Positions 45,498-54,256 of a stretch of DNA of 64,000 nt are shown here, piece by piece. The first letter of the stretch is position 1, and each line of letters begins with the position of its first letter. Both the position numbers and the translations under genes were made by a program. Source of the DNA: Mycobacterium sp. DL592 (GTDB lineage Bacteria; Actinomycetota; Actinomycetes; Mycobacteriales; Mycobacteriaceae); the NCBI RefSeq assembly GCF_011694515.1, contig NZ_CP050192.1, positions 1,385,434 to 1,449,433 on the forward strand. Direction: 5' to 3'. The notes below the pieces were generated by a model. It saw only the letters and a list, made by a program, of their open reading frames with translations, had not been told where the DNA came from and did no database searches.

Positions 45498-46307
45498 TCA
45501 CGAGATTTTCGAACTCTGCAGACCCGCGTTGACGACATCGTCGAGCAGGCCGAGATCGCCGCCGAGCTGCGCGACGGTTGCCCGGACGACGGCGACGTCC
45601 TTGCCGATGAACTCACCGACGGCGGCGATGAATCCGGCGGCTGAGCCGACGGCGGCGATGCTGGTCAGGGCGCGGCTGGTACCGCTGCCGTGGGGCAGCG
45701 CGCTCAGCAGGGTCGACTCGTCCACACCGAGCCGGGCCGCCAGGCGCACCCCTTCGGCGACGATGCCGATCTGGGCGGCGAACAGGGTGTTGTTGACCAG
45801 CTTCACCAGTTGTCCGGCGCCGAGCGGACCGACGTGCAGCACCGGGTCGCCGTAGCTGGACAGCACCGGGCGCACCCGCTGCACCACGTCCTCGTCACCG
45901 CCGACGAACAGGGTCACGATGCCTGCGGCGATGTCGTGCGGGCCCCCGCTCACCGGGGCGTCGACGACTGCGACCCCGCCGTCGCGGCCACGCTCGGCCA
46001 GCGCCTCGGCGGTGCGCGGGCTGCCGGTGGTGTGCAGCACCAGCACCGAACCCGGCGCCATGGCCGCGATCAGGCCGTCGTCGTCGCAGACGCGGCGGAC
46101 CTGCTCGTCGGTGAACACGCATACCACCACGGCGTCGGCGTCGGTCGCGACAGCGCTCAGATCGTCGGCGGGGAGGGCACCCAGATCAGCTATCGCCGAA
46201 CGCTTTTGCGCACTCCGGGCCAGCACGGTGACCTCGTGACCCGCCACGACCAATCGGCGCACCATCGGGGCGCCCATCCGGCCGGCGCCCACGAAGCCGA
46301 CCTTCAT
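45498..46307 (-). CDS. 3-hydroxyisobutyrate dehydrogenase-like oxidoreductase (copy 1)
   Basis: 269 residues of the beta-hydroxyacid dehydrogenase family. MKVGFVGAGRMGAPMVRRLVVAGHEVTVL is the NAD(P) Rossmann start, DAPVSGGPHDIAAGIVTLFVGG the substrate motif and GAGQLVKLVNNTLFAAQIG has the catalytic Lys. It overlaps copy 2 by 4 nt. Typical chemistry is oxidation of a 3-hydroxyacid to a semialdehyde, which fits a branched-chain acid route. Ends 93 bp before the P450 gene. Confidence 0.92.
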   Translation of the reverse strand: MKVGFVGAGRMGAPMVRRLVVAGHEVTVLARSAQKRSAIADLGALPADDLSAVATDADAVVVCVFTDEQVRRVCDDDGLIAAMAPGSVLVLHTTGSPRTAEALAERGRDGGVAVVDAPVSGGPHDIAAGIVTLFVGGDEDVVQRVRPVLSSYGDPVLHVGPLGAGQLVKLVNNTLFAAQIGIVAEGVRLAARLGVDESTLLSALPHGSGTSRALTSIAAVGSAAGFIAAVGEFIGKDVAVVRATVAQLGGDLGLLDDVVNAGLQSSKIS

Positions 46308-47122
46308 CGCGGGTGGTCCAGTAGGACCAGTGCAGCGTCGGCGGCATCGATCACCGCACCCGGCTCGACGCCGGCCGCCGCGGCGATATCGGCGATCAGG
46401 CTGACGTCCTTGTGTAGGAGTCCGCCGGCCACCTGCTTGAGCATGTCGAGGCTTCCGCCGAAGCGTGCCACGCTGGTCAGGGCGAAGCTGTTCGCCGATC
46501 CGCGGCCGATGACCTCCGCGAGCTTCTCCGGTGCCACGCCCAGCGACTGGCCCAGATCCAGGGTGGTTTTGGCGGTGGCCAGATGCGCCGTGAACAGCAG
46601 ATTGTTGAGCAGCTTGGTCACCTGCCCGGAGCCCACCCCGCCCAGATGCACGATCGGGTCGGCATACGTCGCGAACACCGGGCGTACCTGCTCCACCACG
46701 GCGTCCTCACCGCCGGCCATCACCAGCAGCGTGCCGGCTTCGGCGGCCGGCCCGCCGCCACTGACCGGTGCGTCGATCACCGCAACGCCCTGGGCGGCCG
46801 CACGCTGGGCCAGCTCGCGGCAGGTGTCGGGGTGCACCGTCGCATGCACGGCGATCACCCCACCGGATTGCAGACCCGCCAGCACGCCGTCGGCCCTGGT
46901 GGCCACGTCCATCACGTCGGCGTCACCGACCACGCACAGGCACACCAGATCACTGGCTGCAGCCAACTCCTTCGGCGATGCCGCCACGGTGGCCGCGGTG
47001 TCGGCGAACGGCTCGAGCGACTCCGGCCGGCGCGCCCACAGCGTGGTCGGATAGCCGCCCTCGACGATCCGGCGCGCCATCGGTGCGCCCTGGCTGCCGA
47101 GTCCGATGAATCCCACCCGCAT
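46304..47122 (-). CDS. 3-hydroxyisobutyrate dehydrogenase-like oxidoreductase (copy 2)
   Basis: 272 residues from the ATG at 47122, which overlaps the hydrolase stop by one base. Start MRVGFIGLGSQGAPMARRIVEGGYPTTLW, DAPVSGGGPAAEAGTLLVMAGG and VTKLLNNLLFTAHLA (catalytic Lys) place it beside copy 1. The first glycine motif has SQ instead of RM, so the paralogues probably act on related but different substrates. A far longer open frame upstream is out of frame with the neighbouring real gene. Confidence 0.92.
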   Translation of the reverse strand: MRVGFIGLGSQGAPMARRIVEGGYPTTLWARRPESLEPFADTAATVAASPKELAAASDLVCLCVVGDADVMDVATRADGVLAGLQSGGVIAVHATVHPDTCRELAQRAAAQGVAVIDAPVSGGGPAAEAGTLLVMAGGEDAVVEQVRPVFATYADPIVHLGGVGSGQVTKLLNNLLFTAHLATAKTTLDLGQSLGVAPEKLAEVIGRGSANSFALTSVARFGGSLDMLKQVAGGLLHKDVSLIADIAAAAGVEPGAVIDAADAALVLLDHPR

Positions 47123-48000
47123 TAGCCGGCCTCCTCTGTGACGTCGGCGTCGAGGCATTGCGCGACGAATGCCAGGACACTCGAGTGATAGTGCGCCGCA
47201 GCCACACCCAGACTCAGGTTGTGGCCGCAGCCCGCCTGCTGGTTGATCTCGACGCGCGGCGACGCGGTGAACAATGCGGCGATGTCGGCCAGCGCTTCGG
47301 GGGTCGAGTCCCAGACGCGCTCGTGCTCGGCGGCGGTGAAGCGCACCGGTGCGCTCACCCGGGCCGCGAGTTCCGGGAAGTCCCGGCGGGCCCAGTTCGT
47401 CGACACTTCGGCCTCCTGCGGCGGCGCACCGGTGGCGCCGACGGCGTTGACGACATCGGCGGGATACAACTCGGCGGGCGCCCAGATCAGCTCCCGCAAC
47501 CCGGCGGGGCGGTGCGTGGGGGTGGCCTGCTTGAGGATCTCCCGGGCTGAGGGATATTGGCGCACACCGGTTCCGGCGATCTCCAGGCCCACCACCTCGC
47601 GACCGCGGTCGGCCACCGCCATCCGCAGTGCGAGTTCGCAGCCGTTGGAATGGGCCACTACGAACAGACCGGCCCCGCGGGGGCGTTTCCCGAGAACGGC
47701 ATCCACGGCGGCATAGGCCAGTTCGACCCGGCGGGCCGGATCCCACATCTGGTCGGCATACGGGCCCGACGCGCCGTAGCCCGGGCGGTCGAGTGCGACC
47801 GTGCTGAATCCGGCTGCCGCAGCCGACCGTAACAGCGACAGCTCGGGGTGGCCGGGGCAGTCGAAGTACGCGGCCGAAGAGGCACCCCCGTGCAGGGCGA
47901 CGATGACCGCGCGCGGCTCGTCGGCCTCGGCGAACAGCCCCGACATCGGTATCCCGTCGACGGGTACCACCCGGCGCACCGGGGCGGGTAGCTCACTCAC
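47122..48000 (-). CDS. Alpha/beta hydrolase
   Basis: 292 residues. Nucleophile elbow VVAHSNGCEL (Ser in SNG), oxyanion region LHGGASSAAYFDCPGHPEL, acid candidate in the later part and His in QQAGCGHNLS. Lacks the classic GxSxG first glycine (H-S-N-G). Could hydrolyse an ester, lactone, or a CoA thioester formed by the pathway. Starts 4 nt inside the thiolase-fusion gene. Confidence 0.88.
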   Translation of the reverse strand: MSELPAPVRRVVPVDGIPMSGLFAEADEPRAVIVALHGGASSAAYFDCPGHPELSLLRSAAAAGFSTVALDRPGYGASGPYADQMWDPARRVELAYAAVDAVLGKRPRGAGLFVVAHSNGCELALRMAVADRGREVVGLEIAGTGVRQYPSAREILKQATPTHRPAGLRELIWAPAELYPADVVNAVGATGAPPQEAEVSTNWARRDFPELAARVSAPVRFTAAEHERVWDSTPEALADIAALFTASPRVEINQQAGCGHNLSLGVAAAHYHSSVLAFVAQCLDADVTEEAG

Positions 48001-49655
48001 GAGTCCACCCGCATGAGCAGCACGCCGCTGGGAGTCAGCCCGCCGCTGCTGGCGACCGCGACCTTGGCGTCGGCCACCTGACGCTCACCGGCCTCACCGC
48101 GCAACTGGGTGACCGCCTCGTGGATCAGGCCCATGCCGTGGGTCCGGCCGTGGGACAGCTGGCCGCCGTGGGTGTTCAGCGGCAGCACCCCGTCGCGGGC
48201 GATGTTCGACCCGCCGTCCAGGAAGTCCTTGGCCTCGCCGATACCGCAGAAGCCCAGCGCCTCGATCCAGGACAGGCAGTTGAAGGTGAATCCGTCGTAG
48301 AGTTCGGCCACGTCGACGTCGCTGGGCCGCAACGACGTTCGCGACCACAGGTGGGCGGACTGGCCCAGCACCTGCGGTTCGTGCGTCATCGTCGTCTGGT
48401 CCCAGTCGGTGCGTTCGAGGATCTGGGTGCCGACCGCCTCGAACAGCACCGGCTTGCGCGGCATGTCGCGGGCGGTCTCGACCGCCGAGACGATCACCGC
48501 GACCGCGCCGTCGCACGGGACGTCGCAGTCGTACAAGCCGAACGGTGTGGTGATGGGCCGCGCCGACAGGTAGTCGTCCATGGTCATCGGGTCACGGTAG
48601 ATCGCCGTGGGATTCAGCGCGGCGTTTGCCCGCTGGTTCAGTGCGATCCAGCCCAGCGTCTCCCGGGTGGTGCCGTAGCGCTGGAAGTGGCGCTGGGCAT
48701 TGAGCGCCAGGGTGTGCGCCGCCGAGGTCGCCCCGAACGGCATCTGCCAGCTGGTGGTGCGCATGCCGCCGGGCGGGGCCATCTTGCCCTGCTTGAGCAG
48801 CTCCTGGAAGGTCGCCTCCCACAGCGTGCGGAAGCACAGCACGTGCCGGGCCATGCCGGTCGCGACGGCCATCATCGCCGCGATCACCGATCCGCCGGGG
48901 CCGAAGGTGTCCATGCCGCCGTTGATCCAGGTCGGGTGCAGGCCCAGAGCGCCCTCCAGTGCCGTCACACCGCCCTCACCCATCCCGGCGATGTCGAGCC
49001 CGGGGTAGGTGGACAGCCCGTCGATGTCGTCGAAGGTCAGTCCCGCGTCGGCGACGGCGGCCTGACACGCCTCGACGGTCAGCGACAGCGGGTTCACCAT
49101 CAGCCGGCGGCCCAGCCGGGAGGCGCCGATACCGGTGATCGCCGAGCGTTCCTCGAATCTGGTGGTGGTCAGCGGGGCGCGGACGTGCCTGGCGAAGTCC
49201 TGCGGGGCGATCTCGTCGGGGGGTTGCTCACCGAACTGCTTGGGAGTCAGTGGCCGGAACAGCGGCAGGTAGACGTCGTCGTTCTTCTCGAAGACGACCT
49301 CGACGAGCTGGCCGGCCTCGAGGTCGTCGGGGTCGGCGTCGATGATGTTGGTGGTCAACCGAACTCGCGGATCCTCGCGGATCGCGACCTGTGCGATCAC
49401 GTACGGCGCGGTCAGGCCCGGAATGCTGAACCGGTGGTTGACAGTGAACGCCGACAACACCGCGACGCCGCTGACATCGCGCACCCCCATGTCGCTGCTG
49501 CGGCAGTAGCGGCACACCGGCTGCGGCGGATGGATCAACGCCCGGCAGCCACGGCACTCCTGGATGCGCAGGGTGCCGTCGGCGCCGGATGTCCAGAAGA
49601 ACTCGTTCTCCGCGGTGAGTTGCGGCAGCGGAGCGCGAGTCCCTCCGGCACTCAC
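47997..49655 (-). CDS. DUF35 OB-fold protein fused to thiolase-like (Ltp2-type) aldolase
   Basis: 552-residue fusion. Residues 1-150 form a DUF35 zinc-ribbon/OB domain with Cys34/Cys37 (CRGC) and Cys48/Cys51 (CRYC). From about 165 the protein is a lipid-transfer-protein/Ltp2-type thiolase homologue (ITGIGASRLGRR, NGGMDTFGPGGSVIAAMMAVATG, VAELYDGFTFNCLSWIEALGFC) lacking the thiolase nucleophilic Cys and instead showing the tyrosine blocks FGLYDCDVP and ELYDGFTF used by Ltp2. In steroid side-chain degradation Ltp2 needs a separate ChsH2 DUF35 domain for retro-aldol cleavage; here both are in one chain. Expected product is a ketone plus a short acyl-CoA. Confidence 0.9.
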   Translation of the reverse strand: MSAGGTRAPLPQLTAENEFFWTSGADGTLRIQECRGCRALIHPPQPVCRYCRSSDMGVRDVSGVAVLSAFTVNHRFSIPGLTAPYVIAQVAIREDPRVRLTTNIIDADPDDLEAGQLVEVVFEKNDDVYLPLFRPLTPKQFGEQPPDEIAPQDFARHVRAPLTTTRFEERSAITGIGASRLGRRLMVNPLSLTVEACQAAVADAGLTFDDIDGLSTYPGLDIAGMGEGGVTALEGALGLHPTWINGGMDTFGPGGSVIAAMMAVATGMARHVLCFRTLWEATFQELLKQGKMAPPGGMRTTSWQMPFGATSAAHTLALNAQRHFQRYGTTRETLGWIALNQRANAALNPTAIYRDPMTMDDYLSARPITTPFGLYDCDVPCDGAVAVIVSAVETARDMPRKPVLFEAVGTQILERTDWDQTTMTHEPQVLGQSAHLWSRTSLRPSDVDVAELYDGFTFNCLSWIEALGFCGIGEAKDFLDGGSNIARDGVLPLNTHGGQLSHGRTHGMGLIHEAVTQLRGEAGERQVADAKVAVASSGGLTPSGVLLMRVDS

Positions 49656-49948
49656 TGGGCGAAGCCCCAGCGCGCCTCGAACACCGGAGCTTCGTCGGGC
49701 GGCGGCGCGGTCGCGGGCTGTTGTTCGCCGTCGAACTCGTCGCTGCTCATCTCGATGATGGCGTGCACCGGGCAGTCGAACAGCGCGCGCAGCACGCCGT
49801 CGCGATCACCCTCGGCCACGGTGCCGTGGCCGATCAGCGAGGCGTAGCCCCAGTCGTCGAGGGAGAAGTAGTCCGGCGCGTGCTTGCCGCAGACGCCGAA
49901 GCCGTCACACAGGGTGCGGTCGAGCCGAATTCGCATGTTCTTGCTCAT
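49652..49948 (-). CDS. [3Fe-4S] ferredoxin with C-terminal extension
   Basis: 98 residues. The cluster cysteines are Cys14, Cys20 and Cys59 (DCPVHAI) in the C-x5-C...CP pattern; a 35-residue acidic/Pro-rich tail follows. Overlaps the NuoF-like reductase by 4 nt and the aldolase fusion by 4 nt. It is the natural electron acceptor of the reductase and a carrier to the P450. Confidence 0.92.
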   Translation of the reverse strand: MSKNMRIRLDRTLCDGFGVCGKHAPDYFSLDDWGYASLIGHGTVAEGDRDGVLRALFDCPVHAIIEMSSDEFDGEQQPATAPPPDEAPVFEARWGFAQ

Positions 49949-51252
49949 GAGCGGGCCACCGTCTCCACCTCGAAGGGGCGCTGGGCTATGAAGGCACCGG
50001 CCCGGCAGGTTTCACACGCACCGCTCAGGTGTTGCTCGACGAGATCCGGGAACTGTGCCAGCAGGCTGGCGGCGACGTTGGCCGCGCCGTCCAGCGTCGC
50101 GCACGCCCCTCGGCCCCGAAGAACCTGCGACCACCGTCGCAGACGTGCGACGTCCTCGGCACCGGCAGCGCCGTCGCGCAGCGCGCCGGCGGCCGCGGCC
50201 ATGGCCGCCGTGCCGTTGAAGCACGACCCGCACTGCCCGGCGTTCTCCCGGTCGAAGTAGGCCAGCACCGATGCCGCGACCGCCACCGGGCATTCGTCGG
50301 TCAGCACAGCGATGGCGCCGCACCCCAGGCCGCTGCCGGCTGCGCGCAGTGTCTCGTGGTCCAGGGTGGTGCCGAGCACCCTGCGGTCCAGCAGGCCGGC
50401 GAAGTAGCCGCCCATCAACGCTCCCCGTACCGATTCCGCTGAAACGCCATGCAGTGCAAGGAGTTCGGTGAAGGGCAGGCCGTGCGGAATCTCGTAGAGC
50501 CCCGCGGGACGCCCGGCGCCGGTGACGGTGACCAGGAAGGTCCCCGGCGACGCGTCGGTGCCCGCGGCCCGGAACTGTGCGGCACCGTGGGCCAGCAGGT
50601 AGGGCAGGTTGGCCAGCGTCTCGACATTGCTGACCAGTGTCGGGTGGCCGGCCACGCCGTGCTGGAACGGCCGGGGCGGCTTGTCGGTGGGCTTGGCCGG
50701 TCCGCCGTTGATGACGCGGACCGCGGCGGTCTCCTCGCCGGCAACGTAGCCGGGGCTGACGGTGACCACCGAGACCTCGAGCCCGCCGAGGGTGTCGAAG
50801 CCGACCTCGGCCAGTGCGGCATCGACGGCCGCCGCCGCCGCGGAGTCCGACACGTAGATGTAGGCATGCGCAGCACCGACCACCCGGGCGGCCAGCCGCA
50901 CGCCGTCGATGATCAGGTGCGGCCGGTGCCTCAGCAGCCAGCGGTCTTTGACCGAGGCGGGTTCACCTTCCTCGCCATTGGCCACCACCACGGTGGGGTG
51001 GCCACGCAGGTGCGCGGCACGCACCGTGCGCAGTTTGACGGCCAGCGGGAAGGCCGCGCCGCCGCGGCCCAGCAGCCCGGACCGCTCGACGTCGCCCAGC
51101 AGGGTCTCGACGTTGTCCAGCAACGCATATCCGCCGCCGGGCAGATAGGCACTGTGGGATTCGACCGCCGCCGCCGGCCGCACCAGCCGGGGTTCGATGC
51201 CGGGGGCGGCGGCCACGGTCACGGCCGTGCCCGCCTGGGCCGTCGCGTTCAT
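49945..51252 (-). CDS. NuoF-like NAD(P)H:acceptor (ferredoxin) reductase
   Basis: 435 residues homologous to the 51-kDa complex I subunit. FMN motif GRGGAAFP (62-69), NADH loop ANGEEGEPASVKDRWLL (about 91-107) and the SLBB segment are intact. The terminal 4Fe-4S ligand set is altered: NuoF has C-x2-C-x2-C, here GQCGSCFNGTAAM gives C-x2-C and then Gly in place of the third Cys; a later ACATLDG and a C-terminal CETC could contribute. No NuoE or NuoG is adjacent, so it is not complex I. Its overlap with a [3Fe-4S] ferredoxin suggests it reduces that ferredoxin for the P450. Confidence 0.85.
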   Translation of the reverse strand: MNATAQAGTAVTVAAAPGIEPRLVRPAAAVESHSAYLPGGGYALLDNVETLLGDVERSGLLGRGGAAFPLAVKLRTVRAAHLRGHPTVVVANGEEGEPASVKDRWLLRHRPHLIIDGVRLAARVVGAAHAYIYVSDSAAAAAVDAALAEVGFDTLGGLEVSVVTVSPGYVAGEETAAVRVINGGPAKPTDKPPRPFQHGVAGHPTLVSNVETLANLPYLLAHGAAQFRAAGTDASPGTFLVTVTGAGRPAGLYEIPHGLPFTELLALHGVSAESVRGALMGGYFAGLLDRRVLGTTLDHETLRAAGSGLGCGAIAVLTDECPVAVAASVLAYFDRENAGQCGSCFNGTAAMAAAAGALRDGAAGAEDVARLRRWSQVLRGRGACATLDGAANVAASLLAQFPDLVEQHLSGACETCRAGAFIAQRPFEVETVARS

Positions 51253-51305
51253 CGGTCACCTCTTCTGATTCGGGCGCACACCGCGTGATCGCTAGGCTGA
51301 TGCGC

Positions 51306-51779
51306 ATGAGAACGGCTGTTGTCCGCGTCGATGTCGATCCGTCCGGCGAGCTGTCCGCGGATCAACTGACCGCGGGAGTGGCGACGCTGCGGGCGTTGGC
51401 GGCGCAATCCGGCATCGACCTGCTGGACAACAACGTCGCCGCGATGCCGCGGGGCCGCCGCGAGGCCGAGATGCTGATGACCGGACCCGACCCGCACGAA
51501 CTGCAACAGGCGGCGATCGCACTGTGCGCCAATGCTTTCGGAACGCAGCCCGCCGCCGGTGTGCTGACCTACGTCAGCCGCGGGACCGACGAGGACGCCC
51601 GCGGGGTGCTCGCCGGGTTCGGCCTGACCGGCCAGATCGACCGGACCGCGGGCGCAGACGGCTACGACGTCATCTACGTGACCCTGCGCAAGGACGACAT
51701 GGCGCGCATCCCGGAGAGCCGGGTGCACACCGCGCTGGAGGCGTCGACCAACTGCGAGGTGCACATCCGCACCGTGTGA
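51306..51779 (+). CDS. Hypothetical protein
   Basis: 157 residues from the ATG at 51306. A TAGGCT element (51293-51298) lies 8 nt before it and no ribosome-binding site is seen, suggesting a leaderless mRNA, common in mycobacteria. The protein has a two-part alpha/beta pattern with MRTAVVRVDVDPSGELSA at the start and one Cys in each half. Divergent from the NuoF-like operon. Family not recognised. Confidence 0.72.
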   Translation: MRTAVVRVDVDPSGELSADQLTAGVATLRALAAQSGIDLLDNNVAAMPRGRREAEMLMTGPDPHELQQAAIALCANAFGTQPAAGVLTYVSRGTDEDARGVLAGFGLTGQIDRTAGADGYDVIYVTLRKDDMARIPESRVHTALEASTNCEVHIRTV

Positions 51780-51793
51780 CCGGTGAAGGGTCA

Positions 51794-52687
51794 TCATCGG
51801 TCCAGGAAGTCCAGGATGGCCGGAGCCGCCTGCACCCAGGTGTCGAACATGTTGAAGTGCTTGACCTTCCCCGACGCCCGGTCTTCACCGGCGCGCTCCC
51901 AGGCATCCTCCGGCCACGGCGGATCGATCAGCTCCGAGCCCTTGATCAGGCAGTTCACCTCCAGCGACGTGCGCTTGGGGTGATCCCAGTCGTTCTCGCC
52001 GCCGCGGATGATGAGGGTGGGCACCTTGATGTCGCCGAACAGTTCGTCGTCGACGCCCGGGATCGCCTGGCTGGGCTTGGGCACGAAGGCGTTGAGCCAG
52101 CGCAACATCACCCGCAGGAACTCGTCGGTGTCCATCGCCAGGATGCGGTCTTTGTTGGCCGGGTTCTCGGCGATCCGTTCTTTCCACTCGTCCACGTGCA
52201 GAAGGCCTTTGATGCCCAGGCCGCGGACGGCAAGGATGCTGGGGACCAGATAGTAGGAGCCCAGGACGAAGGACCCGTAGACGCCGCCGACGATGTTCCA
52301 GGTGACCAGCTTGGTGGCGATCTCGGGGTAGAGGATGGTGGTCAGGATCGAGTCCCTGGCGCCGCCGGAGCCGCCGGCGATCACACACGGCCCGATACCC
52401 AGTCCGGTGATCAGGCCGTGCAATGTCTCGGCGCGCATGTGCGATTCGCTCTGCCCGTAGAACTGCAGGTCGGACTTGCCGCAGTTGGGCCGGTCCCACA
52501 GCAGGACCCGGTAACCGCCCTTGACCAGTTCCTCGGCCAGCGGGCGCAGGCCCTCGATGTCCTTGCTGTAGCGGCCGCCCGGGGTCAGCGCGATGAAGTC
52601 GCCGCGCTCACCGAGGATTTCGTAGACGACATTGCCGCCGTTGATCTCCATGACGGCCTCGCCGTCGCGGAGTTGCAGCGTGCTCAT
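51794..52687 (-). CDS. Alpha/beta hydrolase (C-C bond or ester hydrolase type)
   Basis: 297 residues from the ATG at 52687 (ATGA with the Rieske ferredoxin stop). Motifs VLLWDRPNCGKSD, nucleophile elbow VIAGGSGGARDSILTTIL, and late acid/His positions fit the alpha/beta-hydrolase fold (often annotated as meta-cleavage product hydrolase-like). Last gene of the amidohydrolase operon from 55348. Expected to act on a small acyl or diketo substrate. Confidence 0.85.
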   Translation of the reverse strand: MSTLQLRDGEAVMEINGGNVVYEILGERGDFIALTPGGRYSKDIEGLRPLAEELVKGGYRVLLWDRPNCGKSDLQFYGQSESHMRAETLHGLITGLGIGPCVIAGGSGGARDSILTTILYPEIATKLVTWNIVGGVYGSFVLGSYYLVPSILAVRGLGIKGLLHVDEWKERIAENPANKDRILAMDTDEFLRVMLRWLNAFVPKPSQAIPGVDDELFGDIKVPTLIIRGGENDWDHPKRTSLEVNCLIKGSELIDPPWPEDAWERAGEDRASGKVKHFNMFDTWVQAAPAILDFLDR

Positions 52688-53076
52688 GCCATCACGAGCA
52701 CGTCGTCGCCCACCACGCGTACGGGGTAGGTCCGGATGCTCCACTCCGGTTTGACGGCCGTGGTTCCGGTGGCGAGCTCGAAACCCCACTGGTGCCAGGG
52801 ACAGTAGATGAACTCCATGTCCCGCACCATCACTGCGTCACCGGGAACGCTCTCGTCGACGATATTGCGGCCGCGGGGGCGCCCCGAGCACAGCGGGCCG
52901 CCCTCGTGCGGGCAGTAGTTGGCGATCGCGTAGAAGGTGCCGTTGACGTTGTACACGCCCACACCGTGCCGGCCGATCGGCACCAACTTGTGTGTGCCGG
53001 GCGGGATTTCGTCGACCGTGGCCACCACGTGCTCACGGCCCTGGGCAAGGCGGGGCTGCTTGTCAGGAGTTGTCAT
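52684..53076 (-). CDS. Rieske [2Fe-2S] ferredoxin
   Basis: 130 residues. Ligands Cys55/His57 (CPH) and Cys92/His95 (CPWH), separated by about 35 residues, define a soluble Rieske ferredoxin or oxygenase N-domain-like protein. The internal CSGRPRG adds a nearby Cys. Could pair with the Rieske oxygenase encoded at 34621, which lacks a ferredoxin in its own operon. Overlaps the hydrolase gene by 4 nt. Confidence 0.92.
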   Translation of the reverse strand: MTTPDKQPRLAQGREHVVATVDEIPPGTHKLVPIGRHGVGVYNVNGTFYAIANYCPHEGGPLCSGRPRGRNIVDESVPGDAVMVRDMEFIYCPWHQWGFELATGTTAVKPEWSIRTYPVRVVGDDVLVMA

Positions 53077-53080
53077 GTGC

Positions 53081-54226
53081 TCAGAAGACCCGCATCTGGC
53101 CTTCGATGGCCGGCACGGTGTCCGACAGCTTGTAGGTCTCGATGCCGTTGCGGAACATCACTGCCTCGCGGGCGTGTTCGGGAAGGTGCTTGACCAGCCA
53201 GCGCGGGTCGTCGTAGGTCCAGTGCGGGTAGTCCGAGGAGAACAGCAGGATCTTCTCGCATTCCATCCACTCGAAGGCCCGCAGCAGTTCGGTCTTGTCT
53301 TCGGGGTAGTCCAGTGGCTGGGTGGTGAACTTGATGTGATCCTTGACGTACTCGCTGGGTTTGCGCTTGATGTCCACCCAGCTTTTGCGGGCTTCGTAGA
53401 TGGCGTCCATCCGCCACATCAGCGGCAGGATCCAGTTGAAGGCGTGCTCTACGAACACGATTCGCAGGGTGGGGTAGCGGTCGAAGACGCCGTCGAAGAT
53501 CAGGCTCATCACCTGGTTGGCCGCGGTCAGCGAGTAGCTGACCATGAAGTCGTGGTTGTAGCTCGGGAAGCCGACCGGCGGGATCGGCAGGGTCTCGTAG
53601 ACCCCGCGGGACAGGTGGCAGCTCACGACGATGTCGTGTTTGGTGGCGGCCTGCCAGATCGGGTCGTATTTCGGGTCGCCCCAAGACGGGCGGGGTTCGG
53701 CCTTGATCAGTGTCTGCACCATGTAGGGGTGCCCGGCCCACTTCTCGATTTCGCGAGCCGCGCCCTCGGGATCCTCGATGGCCACGCAGATCGACCCGCG
53801 CCAGCGCTCGTGCCAGTTGTTCGTGCTGTCCAGCCAGTTCTCGGCCTGCCAGGCGTTGTGCGCGTAGGACAGCGCGGCGGTGGCTTCCGGGAGGCGGCAC
53901 GTGCCGTGCGTGGGTTCCAGCACGGCGATGTCGGCGCCGGCTTCCATGATCGCCTGTCGGAAGGCCAGATCAGGGTCGGTGCAGGCGAATTCGCCGTCGT
54001 CGGGGAAGGTGTCGACGCGCATGGCGTAGGCATGCGCGTAGTCGGGTGCGTCGTAGTAGATCAGCTCACCGACCCGGTGATTCATGAAGTACTTGCTGCG
54101 CAACGGCTCCGGGATGTACTCCTGCAGCACACCGCGGCGCGGCACCGGGTGGACGTCGGAGTCGACACAGCGCACGGCGACGCGTTCGGTGGGGGTGACC
54201 CGGTCCCGGGTTCCAATGACAGTCAT
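53081..54226 (-). CDS. Amidohydrolase (ACMSD-like), copy with D-x-H motif DSDVHP
   Basis: 381 residues. VRCVDSDVHPVP gives the metal D-x-H motif, HDIVVSCHLSR the mid-barrel His, VEHAFNWILPLMWRMD another conserved block and LFSSDYPHWTYDDP the catalytic Asp/His. Close relative of the protein encoded at 54257 (shared WILPLMWRMD/ITPFIWRMD pattern), and both match amidohydrolase_2. GAAGGAG-like leader is absent but the ATG at 54226 follows purine-rich sequence. Role: hydrolysis or decarboxylation of a carboxylated intermediate. Confidence 0.92.
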   Translation of the reverse strand: MTVIGTRDRVTPTERVAVRCVDSDVHPVPRRGVLQEYIPEPLRSKYFMNHRVGELIYYDAPDYAHAYAMRVDTFPDDGEFACTDPDLAFRQAIMEAGADIAVLEPTHGTCRLPEATAALSYAHNAWQAENWLDSTNNWHERWRGSICVAIEDPEGAAREIEKWAGHPYMVQTLIKAEPRPSWGDPKYDPIWQAATKHDIVVSCHLSRGVYETLPIPPVGFPSYNHDFMVSYSLTAANQVMSLIFDGVFDRYPTLRIVFVEHAFNWILPLMWRMDAIYEARKSWVDIKRKPSEYVKDHIKFTTQPLDYPEDKTELLRAFEWMECEKILLFSSDYPHWTYDDPRWLVKHLPEHAREAVMFRNGIETYKLSDTVPAIEGQMRVF

Positions 54227-54256
54227 CGTGGTCTCTCCTTGTACTTACCCTGCGAC

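Noticed and set aside
49945..51252. Complex I subunit NuoF
   Set aside because: No other nuo genes adjacent, altered Fe-S motif and coupling to a P450-type ferredoxin argue against respiratory complex I.
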